Source: Spirochaetales bacterium (GTDB lineage Bacteria > Spirochaetota > Spirochaetia > SZUA-6 > JAFGRV01). From it: a DNA stretch of 64,000 nucleotides. The position numbers and the translations under genes are program-made. The first letter of the stretch is position 1. Each line of letters begins with the position of its first letter. Shown in pieces: positions 1 through 8,969 of the stretch. The stretch covers positions 1 through 64,000 of the forward strand of contig JAFGKU010000101.1 of the NCBI GenBank assembly GCA_016928415.1, in the 5' to 3' direction. Under the pieces are notes generated by a model that did not search any database, was not told the DNA's origin, and saw nothing but the letters and a program-made list of their open reading frames with translations.

Positions 1-2118
1 AATGAAAACACCGACCTGTCGCCGGACAAGGCGGTTGACGGCAGCACATCGACGCGCTGGGCCAGCGCCTTCAGCGATCCCCAGTGGATCATGGTTGACC
101 TGGGCGCCGTTTACAATATCACCCGCGTTGTTCTGGTCTGGGAAACCGCCTGCGCATCGGCTTACCAGATCCAGGTTTCCAGCGACGGAACCACGTGGAC
201 AACCATCTACTCAACAACAAGCGGCGACGGCGGTACGGACGACCTGTCAGTTTCCGGCACGGGACGGTATGTCAGGGTGTACTGTACAGCACGGGCAACC
301 GGATGGGGCAATTCCCTCTGGGAACTGGAAATTTACGGCCCGGGCGGCAATACATCTCCGCCGACAAACACGCCGACCGGTTCGGCCCCGGTAACAACGG
401 CAACCGCAACACCTACACCGATCACGATCACCCCGGGACCGGTTGATTTCGGACCGAATGTCTACATCTTCGATCCATCCATGTCCTCTTCATCAATACA
501 AAGCATAAACGACACCATTTATAACCAGCAGGCGGGCAACCAGTTCGGATCACAGCGGTACGCGTTCCTTTTCAAACCAGGTTCGTATAATGTCAATGTC
601 GCCGTCGGATTCTACACGTCAGTCGTCGGCCTGGGCCAGAGGCCTGACGACGTCACCATTACCGGCTCGGTACGCTGTGAAGCGGACTGGATGGGCGGTA
701 ATGCCACCTGTAATTTCTGGAGAACGGCGGAAAACTATTCCGTGATACCCACCTACTCCGCGAATCCGGTGGCCCCGTCCGGTACGGAAACATGGGGAGC
801 CTCGCAGGCGGCGCCCATGCGGCGTGTCCATATCAGAGGTAACCTCACTTTATGGGACCCGAATCCGGATAACTATGATGGAAGCTGGTCCAGCGGCGGG
901 TTCATTGTGGATTCACGCGTTGACGGGCAAATTTCATCGGCCTCGCAACAGCAGTATTTTTCGAGGAATACCCAGATGGGATCCTGGGTCGGGGCAAACT
1001 GGAACATGTTCTTCCTCGGCGATGTCGGCAATCCCGGTGCCTCGTGGCCGGACCCGCCGTACACCGTTGTGGGCCAGACACCGGTCATCAGGGAAAAACC
1101 GTTCCTCTACGTGGATGGTTCGGGCAGCTACTTTGTCTTTAAACCGGCCATCCGTACAAACAGCCAGGGTATAACCTGGGCCAATGGCATCGGCTCGGGT
1201 ACTTCCCTTCCCATAAGCCAGTTCTATATAGCCAAGCCAGGCGACAGTGCGGCAACAATGAACAACATGCTGAAACAGGGGCTGAACCTCCTCATCACCC
1301 CGGGTATCTATGAAATTACGGAACCGATTCAGGTCAACAGGGCAGATACCATTGTCATGGGCATGGGGCTGGCAACCCTGATGCCCGTCAATGGTACGGC
1401 GGCCATCAAGGTGGCCGATGTCGACGGCGTTACCATAGCGGGATTCCTGCTTGACGCCGGCGCGGTCAATTCACCCGTCCTGCTGGAAGTGGGACCGCGG
1501 GGAAGCTCCCAGCGCCACTCAGGCAATCCCACCTTCATTTTCGACGTCTTCTGCAGGGTAGGCGGTGCCGCCGTTGGAAGGGCCACAAACTGTGTTGAAA
1601 TCAACAGTCATGACACGGTCGTGGACCACTTCTGGCTGTGGCGGGCCGACCATGGTACCGGTGTCGGCTGGACCGTCAACACCACAACAAACGGCCTGAT
1701 CGTGAACGCGAACTACGTAACCATCTACGGCCTCTTTGTGGAACATTTCCATGAATACCAGACTGTCTGGAACGGCAACAACGGGCGCACGTATTTCTAC
1801 CAGAGCGAATGCCCGTATGACGCACCGAACCAGGCCTCATGGATGAACGGAAGCATCAATGGCTACGCCAGCTACAAGGTGGCCAATTCCGTCACCTCTC
1901 ATGAAGCGTGGGGACTCGGCGTATACTGCGTCTATACCGTGGATTTGTCGATTAAATGCCACAGTGCGATGGAAGCGCCGGTCAATTCCGGCGTCAGGTT
2001 GCACCACCTGGTGACGGTCTCCCTGGGCGGCCAGGGTGAAATCACCCATGTCATCAATGAAATCGGCGGGCCGTCCAATACGGCCACGAACATAGCCAAG
2101 GTAGCCGAATTTCCTTAA
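1..2118 (+). CDS. Secreted multidomain protein, 5'-truncated by window edge: F5/8 type C (discoidin) domain, TPT linker, right-handed beta-helix-like domain
   Basis: Frame 1 is open from base 1 (NENTDLSPDKAVDGSTSTRWASAFSDPQWIMVDLG...), so the CDS starts upstream of the window. Discoidin-like VDGSTSTRW...WIMVDLG and Thr/Pro linker; C-terminal domain is paralogous to 12883-15525. Confidence 0.75.
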   Translation, partial: NENTDLSPDKAVDGSTSTRWASAFSDPQWIMVDLGAVYNITRVVLVWETACASAYQIQVSSDGTTWTTIYSTTSGDGGTDDLSVSGTGRYVRVYCTARATGWGNSLWELEIYGPGGNTSPPTNTPTGSAPVTTATATPTPITITPGPVDFGPNVYIFDPSMSSSSIQSINDTIYNQQAGNQFGSQRYAFLFKPGSYNVNVAVGFYTSVVGLGQRPDDVTITGSVRCEADWMGGNATCNFWRTAENYSVIPTYSANPVAPSGTETWGASQAAPMRRVHIRGNLTLWDPNPDNYDGSWSSGGFIVDSRVDGQISSASQQQYFSRNTQMGSWVGANWNMFFLGDVGNPGASWPDPPYTVVGQTPVIREKPFLYVDGSGSYFVFKPAIRTNSQGITWANGIGSGTSLPISQFYIAKPGDSAATMNNMLKQGLNLLITPGIYEITEPIQVNRADTIVMGMGLATLMPVNGTAAIKVADVDGVTIAGFLLDAGAVNSPVLLEVGPRGSSQRHSGNPTFIFDVFCRVGGAAVGRATNCVEINSHDTVVDHFWLWRADHGTGVGWTVNTTTNGLIVNANYVTIYGLFVEHFHEYQTVWNGNNGRTYFYQSECPYDAPNQASWMNGSINGYASYKVANSVTSHEAWGLGVYCVYTVDLSIKCHSAMEAPVNSGVRLHHLVTVSLGGQGEITHVINEIGGPSNTATNIAKVAEFP
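350..435 (+). repeat. Low-complexity Thr/Pro linker-coding segment
   Basis: Encodes NTSPPTNTPTGSAPVTTATATPTPITITPGP. Confidence 0.7.
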
Positions 2119-2189
2119 TGGGTAATATCTCCGCAAAGGAGAACAGCTGTCAAGGGGGTGAAGGTTTTGTATGAAACGCCGGGCGGTTC

Positions 2190-2214
2190 GCCCGCTGGTT
2201 CTAACCCAGCGGGC
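2190..2214. other. GC-rich stem-loop downstream of the beta-helix gene
   Basis: GCCCGCTGG-ttctaac-CCAGCGGGC perfect 9-bp arms. Confidence 0.6.
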
Positions 2215-2261
2215 CGGGCCGCCTGGTTAAATAGTGAATCTGGATATCTTGAAAGCGGAGA

Positions 2262-2420
2262 GGGAATAAACGCGGAGGACGCAGAGATTACGCAGAATTT
2301 GGGATCCATTGGTTAATGGATATAATAGAACCACAGATCCCTGATTTTCGATGACAAGAGAGTACACTCTGCGGACTCAGCGCTCGCTCTGCGTCCTCTG
2401 CGTTGAATTCATTTTAAAGA
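2262..2420. repeat. Inverted intergenic repeat of the 'cgcggaggacgcagag / ctctgcgtcctctgcg' type
   Basis: CGCGGAGGACGCAGAG (2271-2286) against CTCTGCGTCCTCTGCG (2387-2402), 15/16 complementary; yields only spurious ORFs (SLCVLCVEFILK). Confidence 0.6.
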
Positions 2421-2426
2421 TGTCTT

Positions 2427-3107
2427 TTACTTATTCCAGATACACTCTATGCCGTAATATCTGTAGAAAATCCATTTACCGCCTTCCGACCATAATTGGA
2501 GGAGTTTTGCCGCAGACCAGGTCCGGTTGCCTGGTTTCGGCCCGTTATCATCCACCGTCAATCGCCCCGGGCCGGTTTTCCATTGAAGGGAGTCATAGGC
2601 ATAAAAAGTGTTTCCTTTATACCCGAGAAGGGTAACATAATGCTGGATATGGTGGACCTCTATCAGCAGGACTACCGGATGACTTCGTGAAAGGCAGCTT
2701 TTTAAAACGGAAATACGTTCCTTATCCGCGGAGAATTGGGTACTGAACGGCCGGGTTATTATACCGTATCTGTTCAGCAGATCAAGCACTCCCTGGGGAA
2801 GGGTAAGGTTTTTCTGAACGCGCCATCTCATTTCCGTGGCAAGATCTTCACCGAAATATTTTTTTCCGGTCAGGCTGTTGAGAACGGCCATCACGCTGTA
2901 AGGGCCGCAGTTATTGAACGTCTGAGCGAGTTGAAGGGAGGGATCAAAAGGCAGTGACACATATTCGGACAGGGTTTGTTCGACGGTACTGATACCGGGG
3001 AATACGGCCATCAGGCAGACTGCCATTGATGCGGCCAGCACCATCGTTATCAATCCGATTAATAATGCTTTTTTCAAATTCAAAATCTCTCCTGTTGACG
3101 CAGACAC
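2427..3107 (-). CDS. Membrane-anchored C39-like (papain-fold) cysteine peptidase family protein
   Basis: N-terminal TM segment; NNCGPYSVMAVLN, HYVTLLGY, YAYDSL pattern of Cys-His-Asp C39-like proteins. Confidence 0.65.
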   Translation of the reverse strand: MSASTGEILNLKKALLIGLITMVLAASMAVCLMAVFPGISTVEQTLSEYVSLPFDPSLQLAQTFNNCGPYSVMAVLNSLTGKKYFGEDLATEMRWRVQKNLTLPQGVLDLLNRYGIITRPFSTQFSADKERISVLKSCLSRSHPVVLLIEVHHIQHYVTLLGYKGNTFYAYDSLQWKTGPGRLTVDDNGPKPGNRTWSAAKLLQLWSEGGKWIFYRYYGIECIWNK

Positions 3108-3190
3108 TTGACATTTACGTCAAAGTAAACCTCTTCCACTGCGTTCCGCATGAAAGGTCATTTTTACACGCTTTTTCCTTTTCGCTTGTG

Positions 3191-3326
3191 GGCACCTCTA
3201 AAAACTATTGATTTACCCAGGGCAACCTCTAAAAACTCCTATTTTAAAAGGGTTTTGATTGCCTGCGCACAGGCCAAAACGCAGTAGCGTTTCATGACGG
3301 TTCCAAAAGGAGGTTTTTAGAGGTGC
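3191..3326. repeat. Dispersed palindromic element, copy 1
   Basis: GCACCTCTAAAAAC (left end) and GTTTTTAGAGGTGC (right end) perfect inverted ends; second internal unit GCAACCTCTAAAAACTCCT. Confidence 0.8.
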
Positions 3327-4128
3327 TTTTGTGATGAAAATACAGTTTATATTCGACACCTTCAGCAGCGCAATACGAACGGATATCGTTTTCAGTGTCC
3401 TGCCAGTAGCCGTTCCCGCGAGAGTAAATCTCTGTGTACTCATCAACAAGCCCAGGGTGACTTTCCGCGAGCCACCTGTTTACATGGTGCCGGACCGTCC
3501 CTTTAATATTCAGGTTTTCAAACATGAAACAGTCGACAAAACCCCTTGTTGCCTCAATGATTCGCTTCCAATCGGTGATATTCGGAAGAATGGGCCCTAT
3601 GAAGATATAATTCCTGATGCCCGCTTCATGCAGTTTCTTCAAGGCGGAGAGCCGGTCTTCCACCGTTGAGGCCGATGGTTCGATCTCTTGCCTGACAGCC
3701 TCGTCCAGTGAAGTCACCGTCATCCCCACCTCGCAATGGGCGAATTGCACGAAAAGGTCAGTGTCGCGTACGACAAGGGATGACTTGGTCTGGACGGAAA
3801 GACGCGGCGCGAGCGGAATGAGCCTTTCTATCAAGCGCCTGGTCACACCATGCAGTCTCTCGGGTTCGCAGTAGGGATCCGTAACCGAGGAAAGGAACAG
3901 GGCCTTGTCCCGGTACCTGGAGGTATTTACGGGTACGAGATCTGGGGCGTTTTTTTTCACATCCACAAAACTGCCCCATTCCTCCGTGTGACCGGAAAAC
4001 CTTTTCATGAATCTAGCATAACAATAAATGCACCGGTTTGCGCAGCCGACATACGGATTGATGACGTAATCCGCGTCCGGAAGGCCGGATTTCGTGATGA
4101 TCGATTTAACGGTGATTTCCTGAATCAT
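3292..4128 (-). CDS. Radical SAM protein, SPL (spore photoproduct lyase)-like family
   Basis: NPYVGCANRCIYCYARF (CxxxCxYC); start chosen at MIQEITVK (4128) rather than the ORF start 4182. Confidence 0.8.
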   Translation of the reverse strand: MIQEITVKSIITKSGLPDADYVINPYVGCANRCIYCYARFMKRFSGHTEEWGSFVDVKKNAPDLVPVNTSRYRDKALFLSSVTDPYCEPERLHGVTRRLIERLIPLAPRLSVQTKSSLVVRDTDLFVQFAHCEVGMTVTSLDEAVRQEIEPSASTVEDRLSALKKLHEAGIRNYIFIGPILPNITDWKRIIEATRGFVDCFMFENLNIKGTVRHHVNRWLAESHPGLVDEYTEIYSRGNGYWQDTENDIRSYCAAEGVEYKLYFHHKSTSKNLLLEPS

Positions 4129-4846
4129 AGACCCGGACGTATTGCACTTCCATTCTCTGCGGCCAGATATCCGGGTCCACACCGTGCTTCCCTCCCCAGT
4201 GTCCGCCCACAGCTATATTGAGGATAAGATGGAAAGAATGGTCAAAAGGCCATTGCTGCCAACCCGTTCCCGGATTGGAGTAGGAATAAATTTTAACCGT
4301 GTCGACAAAAAAATCCAGGCGGTCCGGGTACCATTCACAGGCATAGAGATGAAAATTATCCATGCAGTCAGGGAGATCGTACGTTTTGGTTTTGAATTCG
4401 TTGTTCATGAAATTCCTGGTGAAATAATGCACCGACGACTGCACCACTCCGGGCCGGTAGCCCACATGTTCCATGATGTCGATTTCACCGGATGCGGGCC
4501 ATTTGCCGTAGCGTTTCTCCGAACTCAGCATCCAGATGGCCGGCCAGGTTCCCCTTCCCCTGGGTAACTTGGCCATCACTTCAAAACGGCCATAAGCCCA
4601 GTCGCCCAAACCCGAAGTTTTAATGCGTGCCGACGTATACTCGTTTCCGTCAAAGCCGTCCCGCCTCGCTTCAATAATAAGCCGGCCATCCTCCACGCGG
4701 ACATTCTCGAGCCGTTCTTTCGTATACGCCTGGAGTTCGTTGTTTACCCGTCCGGGAGGGAATACGTCGTAAACCCATTTATCCGGGTTGGGTAATCCTG
4801 AATAATCGAATTCGTCCTGCCAGATCAATTTTCCAATACTATGCAT
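4106..4846 (-). CDS. GH16 family glycoside hydrolase (laminarinase/beta-glucanase-like)
   Basis: LIWQDEFDYSG...GEIDIMEHVG catalytic ExDxxE motif, WPAIWML. Confidence 0.88.
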   Translation of the reverse strand: MHSIGKLIWQDEFDYSGLPNPDKWVYDVFPPGRVNNELQAYTKERLENVRVEDGRLIIEARRDGFDGNEYTSARIKTSGLGDWAYGRFEVMAKLPRGRGTWPAIWMLSSEKRYGKWPASGEIDIMEHVGYRPGVVQSSVHYFTRNFMNNEFKTKTYDLPDCMDNFHLYACEWYPDRLDFFVDTVKIYSYSNPGTGWQQWPFDHSFHLILNIAVGGHWGGKHGVDPDIWPQRMEVQYVRVYDSGNHR

Positions 4847-4985
4847 GCCTTTTTATATTCCATTACTGCAAATTATACAACCGGCAGGGATTCATGGAAT
4901 CCCGGGAAAAGACTCTTTTCATTGCCATAAAATTGAGTATACTGTTAACCGGAGAAGAAAAACCTTCTTTAGAAAAGGACCTGCC

Positions 4986-6365
4986 ATGATAGAAAAAAAC
5001 CTGTCCGGTTATAAAAGCCTCTTCACCGAATACTCGGAACTCAGGATGCAGGAAAACCGGATGGAAGCGGTGTACCTGGTGAACGGCAACCTGATGGGTA
5101 ATGTAAAACTGGTAAAAAACGGAATTTCCGCCAGGGTGTATAAAAACGGCGTCTGGGGCTTTGCCTCGCACCCGGAATTTTCAGACGAATCAGTCAAGTC
5201 GGTGATCCAGTCGGCCACGAATAATGCCCTCTTCATGGACAATAAAACGGGCCAGCCGCCGAGTGAACTGCCAGGCGTTCCCGTACGGCTGGAAAAGGAT
5301 TTTTCGACGCAGCGCAGGAGACTTTCCCAGGCAGAATTGATTCAATTTGCCGGAGAAATTGATGCCTACCTCAAAGACGGCTTTAAAAACATAACAAGCC
5401 GGAAAGTGGCAATCCAGAACCTTGATATGGAAAAATCATTGGTAACTTCGGATAACAGCAGCGCGTATGCCATGATTCCCCGTTCCATTATTTACGTGTT
5501 TCTTTCCACGGAAAAGGACGGCACGCCGGTCGAATTATTTGAAGCGTTCGGATGGCTTGGACAGTTCGAGGATGTCTTCCGGGAACCTTCCGATCTTTTT
5601 CCCAGGATCGACAAATTACATGACGATTTAATGAAAAAACGGGAAGGCATATACGCGGAAGCCGGCGTCAAGGAATGCATCCTCGATTCACGCCTGGCGG
5701 GCATGCTGGCGCATGAAGCGGTCGGCCATACGACGGAAGCGGATTTTGTGCTGGGCGGTTCAGTGGCCGCTGAAATGATGAACGAACAGGTCGCCAGTCC
5801 CCTTTTTACATTGATAGATTACGCCAATACGGCGATGGGAGAGACGTGCCCCATTCCCGTGTATGTCGATGATGAAGGCATCGAGGCAAAGGACGTGGTC
5901 ATCATAGAGGAAGGCATTTTAAAAAATTACATGCATAACAAGGACTCGGCTCGCAGGCTCAAGGCGGCCCCTACCGGCAATGCCCGGGCTTACGAATTTT
6001 CGGATGAACCCCTCATCCGGATGCGCAACACGGCTATCATGCCCGGCAGGGACAGGCTTGAAGACATGATTGCCAGCATAGAGGACGGTTATTACCTGGT
6101 GGATACGGGGAACGGACAGGCGGATTCCACGGGCGAATTTACCTTCGGGATCAACCAGGGTTATGAAATCAAAAAAGGAAAACTGGAAAAAGCCATTCTC
6201 GATACAACCATTTCCGGGGTTGCCTTTGACATGCTGAAAACGGTATCCATGGTCTCTGACGAAATGTACTGGACATGCAGCGGTTTCTGCGGTAAAAAAC
6301 AGATGATTCCCGTGGGCATGGGCGGACCGGCCATTAAATGCAGGGTCATGATAGGAGGACGGTAA
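4986..6365 (+). CDS. tldD: TldD-like metallopeptidase
   Basis: HEAVGHTTEADFV motif; start chosen at ATG 4986 (MIEKNLSGYK); followed by a TldE homologue. Confidence 0.85.
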   Translation: MIEKNLSGYKSLFTEYSELRMQENRMEAVYLVNGNLMGNVKLVKNGISARVYKNGVWGFASHPEFSDESVKSVIQSATNNALFMDNKTGQPPSELPGVPVRLEKDFSTQRRRLSQAELIQFAGEIDAYLKDGFKNITSRKVAIQNLDMEKSLVTSDNSSAYAMIPRSIIYVFLSTEKDGTPVELFEAFGWLGQFEDVFREPSDLFPRIDKLHDDLMKKREGIYAEAGVKECILDSRLAGMLAHEAVGHTTEADFVLGGSVAAEMMNEQVASPLFTLIDYANTAMGETCPIPVYVDDEGIEAKDVVIIEEGILKNYMHNKDSARRLKAAPTGNARAYEFSDEPLIRMRNTAIMPGRDRLEDMIASIEDGYYLVDTGNGQADSTGEFTFGINQGYEIKKGKLEKAILDTTISGVAFDMLKTVSMVSDEMYWTCSGFCGKKQMIPVGMGGPAIKCRVMIGGR

Positions 6366-6366
6366 T

Positions 6367-7662
6367 ATGATAAACAAGGACCTGGCAAAATACAGTCTTA
6401 AAACCCTGGTTGAAAAAGGCGCCACGAAAGCCCAGATAACATTGTCGGAATCCCGGAAACAGGAATTCAACATTGACTCGAACCAGATATCGCTGCTGAG
6501 AACCACGTACAACAACAGCCTTGCCGCCATGGCCATCAAGGACAACAGAAAAGGCTTTTATATCACGAACAGGACAGACAGGAAATCGATTGAGGAGGCT
6601 GCCGGGATGACCATGGAAATTGCCGAAGGTTCCGAACAGGACCCTGCCTATGACATTGCGGGGAAACAGCCGCCTGACACCTTTTCCCGGGGCAATGATA
6701 CGCCTGACACCGAACTCATGTATGACCGCATAAGATATTTCCTCGAACAGGTAAAAGAGAGATACCCAAGAATCATCATTAATCAGTCAGTACTTGATTT
6801 CTCGTTTTCAAAATCCTACATTCTCAATTCCAATGGCATTGAATTTGAGGTGAATGAGGGGGCCTATTCTATCTGGGGCATGCTTGTGGCCAAGGAAGGA
6901 AAAAAGTCCTCGTCCTTCAATACCTTTAGCCTGGCCCAGAACGATTTACAGAAGGATTTTCTTGACCATGAGATGATTTCGGAAAAATTCAGTGAAACGG
7001 AAAAGCAAATCGTATTACAGCCCTTAGCCGGAAAGTTTGAAGGAAACCTGATAATCACGCCTGAAGCGCTTGGTGATTTACTCGACATTTTCTGCTCCAA
7101 ATTTCTGACGGATATTCCCTTGATATCGGGCACGAGTTTATTAAAGGACAGCCTGGGAAAGAAGGTCGCCGGTTCACAGTTGACTCTCCACTCCGCCCCC
7201 CTGTCAAAGGACCTCGCCTACAATCAATTTGTAACCAATGACGGCTTCAGGACTGAAAACAGCATAATCATTAACAAAGGCACCCTGAATTCGTTGCTGC
7301 TGAGCCTTTACGGCGCCAATAAAACGGGTAAAGCCCGGTCGGTGAATAACAGCCACTATTATATTGTGGAACCGGGAGGACAATCCAAAAACGAACTCAT
7401 TTCATCCGTAAAAAGGGGTGTATACCTGGTCAGGATGTCAGGCGGCCAGCCCAATGACAAGGGCGATTTCTCCTTTGTCGCAAAGAACAGTTTTCTGATT
7501 GAAGACGGTAAAATCGGTCCTCCCATAAGCGAGGTCATGGTTTCCGGCAACATACTAGACCTTTTTAACGGTATATCAGGTATATCGCGGGAAAGATACA
7601 ACTACGGTAACTGTATATTACCGTGGATAAAAGCTGAAAGAATCACTATACACGGAAAATGA
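6367..7662 (+). CDS. tldE: TldE/PmbA-like protein
   Basis: Adjacent to tldD; PmbA-like C-terminal region (KNSFLIEDGKIGPPISEVMVSGNILDLFNGISGI). Confidence 0.82.
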   Translation: MINKDLAKYSLKTLVEKGATKAQITLSESRKQEFNIDSNQISLLRTTYNNSLAAMAIKDNRKGFYITNRTDRKSIEEAAGMTMEIAEGSEQDPAYDIAGKQPPDTFSRGNDTPDTELMYDRIRYFLEQVKERYPRIIINQSVLDFSFSKSYILNSNGIEFEVNEGAYSIWGMLVAKEGKKSSSFNTFSLAQNDLQKDFLDHEMISEKFSETEKQIVLQPLAGKFEGNLIITPEALGDLLDIFCSKFLTDIPLISGTSLLKDSLGKKVAGSQLTLHSAPLSKDLAYNQFVTNDGFRTENSIIINKGTLNSLLLSLYGANKTGKARSVNNSHYYIVEPGGQSKNELISSVKRGVYLVRMSGGQPNDKGDFSFVAKNSFLIEDGKIGPPISEVMVSGNILDLFNGISGISRERYNYGNCILPWIKAERITIHGK

Positions 7663-8969
7663 GGCATACACCGTCCCTACTGGTAACGGCTCCCGTAATC
7701 TGGCCCAACATGCCTCCTATTGGATTAGGATTTTTGCAGGCCCACCTTTTACGCCACGGCATCGCATGCGACCTGTTTGATATGAACAATTTCTTCTACA
7801 GGCAGGCGCATCCTGACCTGAAAAGGGAATGGCTTGTGTCCTGCAACCACCGCCTGGAACACGGCATTTTTTCGATACTAAAAAAAAATTATCAGCAGGC
7901 ATTTGACCAGGCCCTGGAAAAGCTTTCCCGTTACCCGGCAGTGGGTTTCTCCTGTTTTAAAAGCAATTTCGGTACAACGATGGAATTTATCCGCCTGCTG
8001 AAAGCCGGCAGGAAAAGCCAGCGCATCATTCTGGGCGGGCCCGAGCTTGCCCGGCTTTACTTCAGGAACGGCCGCCGCTTTAAAGGCCAATGGACCGAAC
8101 TTGCCGACTTCATGGTCGTTGGTGAAGGAGAAACGCCATTACTGGAATATTTATCCGGTAAAGCCTCGGACAAAACCGCCGAGTTTTCCCAGCTGCCTGA
8201 TCTCGCCGTTCTCCCCTTTCCAGAATATACCGGCATCTCCTTTACCGATTATCCCAAACGGGGCGCGTACCCCGTCCAATGGTCGCGCGGCTGCATCAGG
8301 GGCTGCCGGTTCTGCTCCGAACGGCTCCTTTTCAGGGGATACCGCATCCGTCCGGTTGATTCACTGCTTGAAGAAATCCGTTATCACAGGAAAGTAAACG
8401 GCATAAAATCGATAGTTTTTTTCGATTCTCTTGTCAATGCCGACTATGAAAAATTGAATGAACTCTGTGACAGGATCATCATGGAATGGGGGCAGGTTCC
8501 CTGGGAAGCCCAGCTCGCCATCAGGCCGGAGATGAATGAGAGTCTTCTGAAGAAAATGAAAGAAAGCGGCTGCTACAACCTGTTTGTCGGCCTGGAGTCG
8601 GGTTCGGACAGCGTCCTGAAACGGATGAACAAGGGTTATACGGCCGGCGAAGCGCTCCGGTTCTTCCGGAAACTGAACATCACCGCACTCAAGTTCGGGA
8701 TAAGCCTCATTACGGGCTACCCGGGCGAAACCGAAGCTGAATTCCGTGAATCCCTGGATTTTGTCATTCAAAACCGCGGCCTTATTCCGAAAATCGAGCA
8801 GGTCAATCCCTTCACCTACTATGACGGAACAGAGGCGGACAGGGCGTTTGACTACCGGAACAACCCACAGGCAATGCAATGGCTGGATATATGGATCGGG
8901 GAACTGCGGAAACACAATATAAAATTTATAAAAGCCTTTATCGGCAACCTGGTGGAAAAAAATGGTTAA
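7659..8969 (+). CDS. B12-binding-domain radical SAM protein
   Basis: N-terminal PPIGLGFLQAHLLRHG; CIRGCRFCSE cluster motif; ATGA overlap with the upstream gene. Confidence 0.82.
   Translation: MRHTPSLLVTAPVIWPNMPPIGLGFLQAHLLRHGIACDLFDMNNFFYRQAHPDLKREWLVSCNHRLEHGIFSILKKNYQQAFDQALEKLSRYPAVGFSCFKSNFGTTMEFIRLLKAGRKSQRIILGGPELARLYFRNGRRFKGQWTELADFMVVGEGETPLLEYLSGKASDKTAEFSQLPDLAVLPFPEYTGISFTDYPKRGAYPVQWSRGCIRGCRFCSERLLFRGYRIRPVDSLLEEIRYHRKVNGIKSIVFFDSLVNADYEKLNELCDRIIMEWGQVPWEAQLAIRPEMNESLLKKMKESGCYNLFVGLESGSDSVLKRMNKGYTAGEALRFFRKLNITALKFGISLITGYPGETEAEFRESLDFVIQNRGLIPKIEQVNPFTYYDGTEADRAFDYRNNPQAMQWLDIWIGELRKHNIKFIKAFIGNLVEKNG

Noticed and set aside
824-1174. Overlapping + strand ORFs and antisense ORFs within the beta-helix gene
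   Set aside because: Shadow ORFs with no protein-like features; the long frame-1 CDS explains the region.
2180-2224. tRNA T-arm-like sequence (ctggTTCTAACccag) with a GLEPAGEP-type spurious ORF
   Set aside because: No acceptor, D or anticodon arms could be assembled; T-loop lacks the consensus purine. Treated as a GC hairpin only.
2351-2635. 94-aa ORF MTREYTLRTQRSLCVLCVEFILK
   Set aside because: Read-through of the intergenic gcgtcctctgcg repeat and antisense to the C39-like gene.
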